Shown: positions 18,174 through 26,078 of the stretch, piece by piece
How positions within the stretch are numbered: position 1 is the stretch's first letter
Layout: each line of letters starts with the position of its first letter
Assembly (NCBI RefSeq): GCF_023520895.1
Contig: NZ_CP026029.1
Span: 6,324,001 to 6,388,000 of the forward strand
Reading direction: 5' to 3'
Source: Paenibacillus sp. PK3_47
GTDB taxonomy: Bacteria > Bacillota > Bacilli > Paenibacillales > Paenibacillaceae
DNA: 64,000 nucleotides
Translations under genes and position numbers: made by a program
Notes under the pieces: model-generated
Told to the model about the DNA's origin: nothing
Seen by the model: only the letters and a program-made list of their open reading frames with translations
The model's database searches: none

Positions 18174-18185
18174 GTAAGCGCTTAC
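18174..18185 (+). promoter_or_regulatory. cre-like palindrome upstream of the alginate-lyase-like gene
   Basis: GTAAGCGCTTAC is a perfect 12-bp palindrome with the CGCT core of LacI/CcpA-type operators, 155 bp before the start codon. It resembles the site before the ABC operon (6275-6284), suggesting common carbon-source control of both giants. The surrounding 17881-18340 holds no gene and no riboswitch family I could recognise. Confidence 0.45.
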
Positions 18186-18340
18186 CGTCCCTTGCAGGTG
18201 GTTCTTGCAGGGCTGACAAAACAGGCTAAGCTCAATCATTTTTAGCAGGGAGGAGGTTTACGGAACGAGGAGATCCTTCACTTTAAAATATTTAACGGCA
18301 GAAGTGCCGTTAGTCCAAGAAAGGTGAGTGATTATTACCC

Positions 18341-21300
18341 ATGAAGAAAACCTTCAAGAGGACGGTTGCCATAATCGTCACTGCTCTTTTACTCCTGCAG
18401 TCCCTTACGCTTACCGGAGTGTCCAAAGTGTACGCCGGTAGGACTGAGCCCCATGAACAGTATGGACCTTATGTGTCATCAATACCGGTGCCGCAGAACA
18501 GCAAATTGATTAACCCAGACTATAACAGGACCTATGACAACACGGTGGTAAAATCGGAAGCAGGGTTTGTCCATCCCGGATTCTATGTCAACCGCGAGGA
18601 TTTGAACACCATGCGGGATATGGTCTGGCAGGGGATGTCGCCCTGGAAGGAATCATTCGAGAGCTTCAGAAAAAGCGCCTATTCAAGCTTGTCCTACATT
18701 AACAGCGGACCTTTTACAGAGCTGACCAGTGACAGGGAGACCTACGCGCTTGTTAGGGATGGCACAGCTGCATTCAACCTGGCGTTGATGTGGTACATCA
18801 CCGGGCATGAGCAATACTCCGATAAAGCCAAAGCGATCCTGAATGACTGGGCCGGCACCCTGTCTTCAGACGCCAAAAAAGATGTGATCCGCAATGGGCA
18901 AGCCGTCCCGCAGCTGGTGATGGCTGCCGAAATTCTCAGGTATACGCCGAGTTCAGGGTGGGGAAGTCCGGCTGAGCTTGAGGATTTTGAACAGATGCTG
19001 CGCATTCTTCTCCCGGGAGTTGACCGGAAAGACGGATATTTCAATCAAGGGAACTTCGGAGCGCAGGCCTATATGGCCATCGCGATTTATCTGGATGATC
19101 TGGCGATGTATAAGGATGCTGTGGAACGCACAGTACGGAATCAGGCTATGACCGGTTTACCGGGCGAGAGCAACAATTTCTCAGTTGATGCCATGATTCT
19201 GGACTCCGGGCAGCAGGTTGAGATGGGCCGGGATATCCCGCATGCCCAGGATAGTATGATTCCCATGGCGGTTATGGCACGTACGGCTTATTTACAGGGC
19301 ACATTGGTAAATGAAAACGGCCAATTTAAGACTTCAGCGGAGGGCGGTACCAATCTGTTTGAAGTGCATGAGCAGAAACTGCTGAAATATGCCGCCTATT
19401 TTTCAAAATACAATCTTGGAGAAGACGTCATCTGGCAGCCGAATATTAACGGTACCGGGGACCGGGCGCCTTACGCCAAAGTGACCACAGACGGCAGAGG
19501 CAGAATTTACAATTCTTTCAGCGCGCTAGTGAATTACTATAAATATGTGCAGGGCTATACCGATGGCGAGGAAAGACAGGATCCGTACATCGGGCATGAA
19601 GACGGAATTTACCTGGACCTATACGGTGACGGCACATACGGCAGTTTATACAAGTATATTGACGCCGCTTATGAAAGCGCCGGCATGGACGGGATTGATG
19701 TGATGCTTACAACGCCGTGGTATGTCAGTATCGGCCAGTCTGGAGCCGGTCTTCCTTCCGAACCGCAGCCGGCAGATAATACTTATGAACTCTACAACCG
19801 GATTGCCGGGCATGAGTATACCGCTACCGGCGGAACGGAAGGCGGAGTGATTACCGAACCTTTCCCGGACGAAGACGGGATTACGCGCTTTGCAACCAGC
19901 AATGTAAAGAACGGGGCGTGGACCGCTTACACAGTTGATTTTGACCGGTTCGGATCGACACCGGATCATCTGGCGGATCTCCTCATGTTCACATACGGCA
20001 TCAACTCCAATGTAGGCGGAAGCATAGATGTCAGAATCGGTGATCTGGAGAGTACCCCTTCAGAAAAAACCTTCAGCAGCGCTGCACTGGCGGGTACCAT
20101 TCACGTTCCGAACACTACCTGGTACAGCATTTTCAAGACCCATTCGCAGAAGCTTACCGTCAGACCTGACCTGCTGACAGGTCAAAAAACCGTCTACTTC
20201 TATTTCTACGGTTCGGGAAACGGGTATAATTTCCATGCGGATACGCTCTGGTTCAAATTTGCCTCTTCCTCTTTAGCGGCGCTGACAAAGGCAGCGGATG
20301 CCGATGTGTTCAGTTCCACCGGTGCGGTTAAGAATGCTGATGAGACTGTAACCCTGTCGGACGGCGGATATATCGGATTCGAAAATATGGAGTTCGACAA
20401 AGGCTACCGGACATTTGAAATCAATGCTGCTTCTACCGGCGGGACGCTGAAGCTTAATCTCGGCTCTCCCGGCGGGGCTACCATTAAAGAATACGCATTA
20501 AACAGCACTGGCGGTATTGCCAGAACCTTTTCGATAGAGCACGAAGAAGATGTTCCATTGTATGGACAGAACAGCGGTAATAACGACCTGTATCTGGTGT
20601 ATGAAGGTGACGGCAGCATTACAATGAGCCATTTCACCGGAAAACCTGCAGCCCATACCGCCGCCTTCCAGCCGGTTAGCGGAGGAAGCTACGCCTTCAA
20701 TGTTCAGGGACAAGCGGTTCGCGAACAAGGAACAGAAGGGGCTGTTAAACTCCGGATCTCTCCGGGAGAAGACAGTGCTGTAACTTATACAGACGTGGAT
20801 TTTTTAAACGGAGCACCAAATCTTCGGGTTAAAGTCAAAAGCGATACGGATGCCGTGCTGCATTTTGATATGCTCGGTAATCCTGTAGGCCGGATCGCCG
20901 AATTTCATATTCCCCGTACAGACGGATTAAGTCCGGACGGCTGGATTAACGTCAGCTTTGATTTATCCAAGACCGGCTATAACACCCAGTCCGGGGCAAG
21001 CAACTTCGTTCGAGTGACTGCTTCCGGTACAGGAACCGGAACTGTAGAACTGCAGAGCTTTCTCTTGAATGAACCGGGCGAGTATCCAGTCATGAACGCT
21101 TCCTCCCTGGACACTGAAATTCTGGTCTATCCGGGCGCTAAATACGGGAATCACATTACAGCTTCGGATGTGTATGGCAGCAGAACTGCCGTCAAGCTGA
21201 CCTCCAAGCCGGAAGCAGCAGCCTATGACCCAGAATCCGGTGAATTCATCTGGAGTATTCCTGATCAAGCCGCAGAAGAAAAGGGCTATATCACATTTGC

Positions 21301-24076
21301 GTCTACCGGCGCCGACGGAGTCAGTACTTCGGTATTCATGATTCAGTACACTTTACTGGACATTGAAAGCTATACCGCAAAACTCATCGAAGAAACGATC
21401 CTCATGTATCCTGCGATTGAAGCGCTGGAGGAGGATGATTATACGCCGGAGGACTGGAACCTGATTGTAACGGCTCTGAATGAGTCCAAAGCTGTTACCG
21501 GGCAGAGTTCACCTTCCAGAGAGGATGCGGAAAAAGCTTATTATGGCCTGAAACAGGCACTGGAACAGGTGCAGCCGATTCCTGAGGCAGACATTTTCGG
21601 AAAAAGCGCAAATATTACGCTCAATAACGGCAACACCGGCGATACTGCCCGGAGCATAGTATCCGTCTGGTTCGATAACAAACCGAATACGTATACAGAA
21701 TGGCAGGGAAGCAATCAATGGGCGGTATTTGATTTTGGACCGGGTACAACCTTTAAGCTGAACCGGGCAAAAATTCTGGGCAGAGCACAATGGGGATCCA
21801 GAATAGCCGGTGTCCGGGTTGAGGGCTCGAATGACGCCAAAACCTGGACGCAGCTAACCGACACTGCGGCAAATACAGATGCTCTGCAAAAGTTCTTCAG
21901 CAAGGATGCGGATACAGAATACCGCTACATCCGGATCTACCGGCCGGGAAGCTGGTACGCAAATCTGGCTGAGCTTAAATTGTACGGCAGTTTTACGGAA
22001 TTGAATCTGAGCCGTGAGATCAGCGCGGTATCGCTTACTTCAGACAATGGCGATCCAATGGTTGCAAATGCCGGGGATACTGCGACATTGGCTTTTACTG
22101 CTGATCATGTTATTGACGGCGTTAATGTTGTAATGAATGGTAAAGCTGTGCCGGCAGTATCTCCAGACGGTTTGAACTGGAAGGCGGAATATCCGGTCGG
22201 CGAATTTGATCTGCCGGGAGCCATTATTTTTGAAATTAACTATAGAAACGGATGGCCAGTTAACCGGACTACAGATGGAACAGGAGTTACTATCCTTGAA
22301 GAACCCGGATTCATTGAGGATGTAATGAGTAAAGCGGATTTCATAGATTCAACGCCTAACCGTTCCCCGGATGCAACGCGGACTCAAGCAGGTTATTTGT
22401 TCGACGGTTTGACCGGAACGAACTCAGATTTCCGCGGTCCCGGCAATAACGGTGCCGGCTGGCTCGTCATCGATTTCAAGGAAGGAAATTCGCTTACGCT
22501 ATCAAAGGTGAAACTGATTGCCCGCCAGGACCTGCCGGCACGTGCGGGAGGAACTGTAATTCAAGGTTCAGCCGATAACAGCAGCTGGAGTAATCTGGTG
22601 TCCGGCATACAAGGTATACAGGAGTGGCAGTCATTCAGTGTTCATGATCCTGCCGGTTACAGATATTTAAGAATTTCCAATCCGTCAAGCAGCTGGTTCG
22701 GCAATTTGGGAGAGCTGAAGCTGTACGGAAGCCTGAATGCAGAGTCAGGAGACCAGAAATCCCCGGTATGGCCGGAAGGCAGTGTACTGGATGTCTCAGG
22801 TGTCTCGGCCAGCGGTGTGACTCTAACCTGGACGGCGGCTGAGGATGACACGGCGGTTACCGGTTACCGGATCTACAACGGTATAGATGCGGAGCCGGTA
22901 ACGGTAACTGGGGAAGTGTACAGCTATAGTTTTACCGGATTACATCCGGCGACGGGATATAGCTTTAAAGTGGAAGCCGGCGACAGCTCAGGCAATTGGA
23001 GCGCAGATGGTCCGGCAGTACAGGTGACGACGCTGCCGGCGGCAGATATGGCGGCACCGGTATGGCCGGAAGGCAGTGTACTGGATGCCTCCGGTGTCTC
23101 GGCCAGTGGTGTGACTCTGACCTGGCCGGCGGCTGAGGATGACACGGCGGTTACAGGTTACCGGATCTACAACGGTGTAGATGCGGAGCCGGTTACAGTA
23201 ACGGGGGAAGTGTACAGCTATAGCTTTACCGGATTGCAGGCGGCGACGGAATATAGCTTTAAAGTGGAAGCCGGCGACAGCTCAGGCAATTGGAGCACGG
23301 ACGGACCGGCAGTACAGGTAACGACGCTGGGCGGCGGAGGAACGGCTCCGACAAAACCGCCTGAGATTACGCCTGTGCCTCAGCCGACACCTGCAGTAAC
23401 TCCTGTACCGACAGCAGGTATACCGGCACCGGCAGCAACTACTGTTCCGGCGGAAACTCCCGTTACTACCCCTGCGCCTACAATGGCGCCAGCGGCTACA
23501 CAAGCACCATCGCCGCAGCCTGCTGTCAATCATTTTCAGGATATCGGCAGCAAATATGAATGGGCAGCGGAGGCTATCAACAGGTTGTATGCAGAAGGGA
23601 TTGTTAAAGGGACCTCCGGAACCTCCTTCAGTCCGGAACAAAAGATTACCCGTGCCGATTTTGTCCTGCTGCTGGTCAGAGCCTTGGGATTGCAGGCGGA
23701 GTCAGGCTTTAACTTTGCGGATGTCCATCAAGGCGCCTATTACTATGAAGCTTTGGGAATCGCCAAGCAGCTCGGAATAGTCAAAGGCGTAGACGGCAAC
23801 CGCTTTAACCCTAAAGAGGATATATCAAGGCAGGATATGATGGTCATGGCCGTCAGAGCGCTTAAGAGTGTTCAACAATGGACGGGAAATGCAAGGGCAG
23901 CGAACTTGAGTGACTACCCGGACGCTGCCGGCATAGCTGCATATGCCAAAGACAGCGTAGCTGAGCTGGTAAGTGAAGGCATTGTCCAAGGTGACGGCAA
24001 TGCTATCCGGCCAAAGGATACAGCAACCCGAGCGGAAGCAGCAGTTATTATTTATAGAATATTTTACGGCCAATAG
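18341..24076 (+). CDS. Giant SLH-anchored alginate-lyase-like polysaccharide lyase
   Basis: 1911 residues with an N-terminal signal peptide (cut near KVYAG, residue 33). Residues about 75-450 form an alginate-lyase-type (alpha/alpha) domain: HPGFYVNREDLNTMRDMV, FNQGNFGAQAYMAIAIYLDD, and GRDIPHAQDSM, the R-D-x2-H-x-Q block of the fold. CBM6-like beta-sandwiches follow (about 483-643, 645-767, 770-912), then an Ig-like and helical region, two F5/8 type C domains (about 1080-1216 and 1326-1466), two nearly identical FN3 domains (1471-1663), a Pro/Thr/Ala linker and three SLH domains (about 1729-1911). It should cut a uronate-rich polysaccharide at the cell surface by beta-elimination; the exact substrate is unknown. 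Start: ATG 18341 after AAAGGTGAG. Confidence 0.85.
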   Translation: MKKTFKRTVAIIVTALLLLQSLTLTGVSKVYAGRTEPHEQYGPYVSSIPVPQNSKLINPDYNRTYDNTVVKSEAGFVHPGFYVNREDLNTMRDMVWQGMSPWKESFESFRKSAYSSLSYINSGPFTELTSDRETYALVRDGTAAFNLALMWYITGHEQYSDKAKAILNDWAGTLSSDAKKDVIRNGQAVPQLVMAAEILRYTPSSGWGSPAELEDFEQMLRILLPGVDRKDGYFNQGNFGAQAYMAIAIYLDDLAMYKDAVERTVRNQAMTGLPGESNNFSVDAMILDSGQQVEMGRDIPHAQDSMIPMAVMARTAYLQGTLVNENGQFKTSAEGGTNLFEVHEQKLLKYAAYFSKYNLGEDVIWQPNINGTGDRAPYAKVTTDGRGRIYNSFSALVNYYKYVQGYTDGEERQDPYIGHEDGIYLDLYGDGTYGSLYKYIDAAYESAGMDGIDVMLTTPWYVSIGQSGAGLPSEPQPADNTYELYNRIAGHEYTATGGTEGGVITEPFPDEDGITRFATSNVKNGAWTAYTVDFDRFGSTPDHLADLLMFTYGINSNVGGSIDVRIGDLESTPSEKTFSSAALAGTIHVPNTTWYSIFKTHSQKLTVRPDLLTGQKTVYFYFYGSGNGYNFHADTLWFKFASSSLAALTKAADADVFSSTGAVKNADETVTLSDGGYIGFENMEFDKGYRTFEINAASTGGTLKLNLGSPGGATIKEYALNSTGGIARTFSIEHEEDVPLYGQNSGNNDLYLVYEGDGSITMSHFTGKPAAHTAAFQPVSGGSYAFNVQGQAVREQGTEGAVKLRISPGEDSAVTYTDVDFLNGAPNLRVKVKSDTDAVLHFDMLGNPVGRIAEFHIPRTDGLSPDGWINVSFDLSKTGYNTQSGASNFVRVTASGTGTGTVELQSFLLNEPGEYPVMNASSLDTEILVYPGAKYGNHITASDVYGSRTAVKLTSKPEAAAYDPESGEFIWSIPDQAAEEKGYITFASTGADGVSTSVFMIQYTLLDIESYTAKLIEETILMYPAIEALEEDDYTPEDWNLIVTALNESKAVTGQSSPSREDAEKAYYGLKQALEQVQPIPEADIFGKSANITLNNGNTGDTARSIVSVWFDNKPNTYTEWQGSNQWAVFDFGPGTTFKLNRAKILGRAQWGSRIAGVRVEGSNDAKTWTQLTDTAANTDALQKFFSKDADTEYRYIRIYRPGSWYANLAELKLYGSFTELNLSREISAVSLTSDNGDPMVANAGDTATLAFTADHVIDGVNVVMNGKAVPAVSPDGLNWKAEYPVGEFDLPGAIIFEINYRNGWPVNRTTDGTGVTILEEPGFIEDVMSKADFIDSTPNRSPDATRTQAGYLFDGLTGTNSDFRGPGNNGAGWLVIDFKEGNSLTLSKVKLIARQDLPARAGGTVIQGSADNSSWSNLVSGIQGIQEWQSFSVHDPAGYRYLRISNPSSSWFGNLGELKLYGSLNAESGDQKSPVWPEGSVLDVSGVSASGVTLTWTAAEDDTAVTGYRIYNGIDAEPVTVTGEVYSYSFTGLHPATGYSFKVEAGDSSGNWSADGPAVQVTTLPAADMAAPVWPEGSVLDASGVSASGVTLTWPAAEDDTAVTGYRIYNGVDAEPVTVTGEVYSYSFTGLQAATEYSFKVEAGDSSGNWSTDGPAVQVTTLGGGGTAPTKPPEITPVPQPTPAVTPVPTAGIPAPAATTVPAETPVTTPAPTMAPAATQAPSPQPAVNHFQDIGSKYEWAAEAINRLYAEGIVKGTSGTSFSPEQKITRADFVLLLVRALGLQAESGFNFADVHQGAYYYEALGIAKQLGIVKGVDGNRFNPKEDISRQDMMVMAVRALKSVQQWTGNARAANLSDYPDAAGIAAYAKDSVAELVSEGIVQGDGNAIRPKDTATRAEAAVIIYRIFYGQ
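22763..23340 (+). repeat. 294-bp tandem duplication encoding two FN3 domains
   Basis: The segment starting CCGGTATGGCCGGAAGGC at 22763 recurs at 23057, an offset of 294 bp or 98 codons, with only scattered substitutions. It encodes the two FN3 domains and indicates a recent in-frame duplication or ongoing gene conversion. Confidence 0.88.
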
Positions 24077-24087
24077 TTTTTTGCCCG

Positions 24088-24111
24088 GTGACCTGTCGTC
24101 AGACAGGTCAC
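24088..24111 (+). terminator. Hairpin after the alginate-lyase-like gene (copy 1)
   Basis: GTGACCTGTC-gtca-GACAGGTCAC, a perfect 10-bp stem 11 bp after the stop codon. No T-tract follows, so it may act as an mRNA 3' stabiliser or a weak terminator. The same hairpin recurs exactly at 24534-24557. Confidence 0.6.
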
Positions 24112-24243
24112 TCAAGCTGTTGAGGAAGTCTCGAAAACCTTTTTTATATAATTCTGATTTCATACGGCCGCGTTAACAATTGACGGCTCCAACCCATTAC
24201 CTCACGCGCAACAGAATCTATTAATGACTTGAATATGCTAATG

Positions 24244-24472
24244 CTAACGGACCCTAGGTCCTTTATTTTACGCTAGAGGTGTGTATGGGAATCCTAACGG
24301 ACCCTAAATCCGTTATTTCATTCGCATGGGCTTATTTTAAGCATCATCTAGCGGATTAGAGGAACTACGGTCCGTTAACGATGGAAACGAGGCGATTTTC
24401 GGCAAATAACGGACACAGTGTCCGTTAGCGTGCGAAGAGGACGACGCACGTAACGGATGCAGCGTCCGCAAA
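24244..24472. repeat. Five degenerate palindromes at about 50-bp intervals, family B
   Basis: Units lie near 24244 (CTAACGGACCCTAGGTCC), 24294 (CTAACGGACCCTAAATCCGT), 24350 (GCGGATT...GGTCCGTTAA), 24405 (AATAACGGACACAGTGTCC) and 24449 (GTAACGGATGCAGCGTCCGC). The shared arms are TAACGGAC and GTCCGTTA. Spacings are 50, 56, 55 and 44 bp. The region between the hairpins at 24088 and 24534 holds no gene. Confidence 0.7.
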
Positions 24473-24533
24473 CATGGAAAAACAGCAAAGAAACCCGAGA
24501 CCATTAAAAGACCCGGGGTTCTTAACACTCTGG

Positions 24534-24561
24534 GTGACCTGTCGTCAGACAGGTCACTTTT
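24534..24561 (+). terminator. Hairpin identical to 24088-24111, with T-run (copy 2)
   Basis: GTGACCTGTC-gtca-GACAGGTCAC followed by TTTT. It is the exact stem and loop seen 446 bp upstream. Here it is a plausible intrinsic terminator. Confidence 0.6.
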
Positions 24562-24680
24562 CGTTCGATTAAAGCTGCAACCTGTGAAAGCTATAGTCAA
24601 TATAAAGAGTTAAATAGTGTCAATCTATTCATTTCAGGTGATATTCTTAGTGGATAGAATTTATTGGGAGGATACATACG

Positions 24681-25220
24681 ATGGATTATTCAACACATTT
24701 AGACAAACCTCTTGAGGTGTACAACGGAAAAGGCAGGCTGTGGGTGCTGGGCTTTGCCTGTCTGGGTTTTGTAGCGGTAGGGGCCTGGTTCTTCCTGGAA
24801 TATCTGAATGGAACCATGATCTTTCTTTACGGATTAGTAGGGCTTGTATGTATTGTTTTTTTTGGGGCTTGTATGCTGTACTTTGTCCGGAAGATGTTTG
24901 ACCGTACTCCGGCGATTATAATAAATGATGAGGGAGTCTTCGATAATTCCTCTTATATTCCAGGAGGGCTTGTCCGCTGGGAAGATATTACTCATATTGA
25001 ATTGTATGAGCTGGCGGGCCAGCAAATGATCGGGATTCAACTGAAGGATCCGGATACCTTTCTTAAGGGCCAGCAGGGCTTAAAACGCCGGCTGATCCAA
25101 ATTAATCAGGGTATGGTCAAAGCACCGGTGAATATAGCCCAATCTGCACTAACTTTGCCGCTGGCCCAAATTTATGAGGAAATGCTTATACGCTGGCAGT
25201 CCCATCAGGAGCCGCGTTAA
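24681..25220 (+). CDS. STM3941-type membrane protein with PH-like domain
   Basis: 179 residues. Two membrane helices sit at about residues 20-70 (LWVLGFACLGFVAVGAWFFL and TMIFLYGLVGLVCIVFFGAC). They are followed by a PH-like beta domain with the family pattern PAIIINDEGVFDNSSYIPGGLVRWEDITHIE. Proteins of this family are common in Bacillales and uncharacterised. It has its own GGGAGG site and a strong terminator after it, so it is monocistronic. A membrane-associated binding role is the most that can be inferred. Confidence 0.75.
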   Translation: MDYSTHLDKPLEVYNGKGRLWVLGFACLGFVAVGAWFFLEYLNGTMIFLYGLVGLVCIVFFGACMLYFVRKMFDRTPAIIINDEGVFDNSSYIPGGLVRWEDITHIELYELAGQQMIGIQLKDPDTFLKGQQGLKRRLIQINQGMVKAPVNIAQSALTLPLAQIYEEMLIRWQSHQEPR

Positions 25221-25242
25221 AGTTCATTACTTATCCGGAGTA

Positions 25243-25276
25243 AACCGCTAATCTGCTGACAGATTAGCGGTTTTTT
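25243..25276 (+). terminator. Terminator after the STM3941-type gene
   Basis: AACCGCTAATCTG-ctga-CAGATTAGCGGTT is a perfect 13-bp stem that runs into TTTTTT. Confidence 0.93.
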
Positions 25277-25499
25277 GTGCGGGTAAGGCAGGATAACGCC
25301 AGCACACCCACTAAAATTGTCTGTCAGGAACCCGTATTATTGTGGGAAATACGCTTTCCGCTGCATCGGTTAAAGAGGCTTTTAACAAAAGCCCGCTGTT
25401 CCGATAAATAGATGTATTCATATTCATCAGAACAAAAATGAACCAAGGCCGCCCTTACGGCGCCTATATACTGTAACTTAATAACGGGAGGTATTGAAG

Positions 25500-26078
25500 A
25501 TGAAGGAAGAGGTGGAGGACGAACCTTACTTGATAAGCCGCTGCCGTGCAGGGGATGCTGACGCATTTTATAAGCTGGTTAAGCCGTTTATGAACCGGGT
25601 ATACAGTGCGGCTTACGCCATTTTACGTTCCCCGCATCTGGCCGAGGATGCTGTCCAGAATGCCATGCTCGAAGCCTATCGCAGCATAATGAACGGCAAG
25701 CAGATCCGCAGCTTTGGGCCATGGTTCAAAAAGGTGGCGGCGATGCGGGCGATGGATCTCGCACGCGAACGCAGCCGGAGGCTGAAGAAAACGGGTGAAA
25801 TGAAGCAAGGCGAATTGGCTGACCAGAGGCAGCAGCCGCTCGATGCCGTGGTCAAGAAGGAAGCGGAGGAGCAGCTGCTTCAGCAAGTGTTGTCGCTGAA
25901 CAAGCGCCACCGCTGCGTCATTGTCCTGTATTATTACCACGAAATGACGGTTGAAGAGATCGCGGAAATACTCGGTGTTAAGGCCGGGACAGTAAAATCC
26001 AGACTGTATCATGCAAGGATGAAATTGCTGAAGCTAAACCAAAATACGGACTCAAAGCAGGTGATATTTAATGTTTGA
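25500..26078 (+). CDS. ECF-type RNA polymerase sigma factor
   Basis: 192 residues from ATG 25500, eight bases after GGGAGG; the in-frame TTG at 25494 is too close to that site. Region 2 is visible (FYKLVKPFMNRVYSAAYAILRS, AEDAVQNAMLEAYRSI) and region 4 ends the protein (VLYYYHEMTVEEIAEILGV-KAGTVKSRLYHARMKL), the normal sigma-70 ECF arrangement. It overlaps the next gene by 8 bp. That DUF4179 membrane protein is very likely its anti-sigma factor, so the pair should respond to an envelope signal. No matching promoter could be assigned with confidence. Confidence 0.9.
   Translation: MKEEVEDEPYLISRCRAGDADAFYKLVKPFMNRVYSAAYAILRSPHLAEDAVQNAMLEAYRSIMNGKQIRSFGPWFKKVAAMRAMDLARERSRRLKKTGEMKQGELADQRQQPLDAVVKKEAEEQLLQQVLSLNKRHRCVIVLYYYHEMTVEEIAEILGVKAGTVKSRLYHARMKLLKLNQNTDSKQVIFNV

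Noticed and set aside
17960..18180. Riboswitch-like structured region before the alginate-lyase-like gene
   Set aside because: Some short stems can be drawn (GGTTG / CAACC), but none of the conserved cores of the riboswitch families I know is present and no terminator follows.
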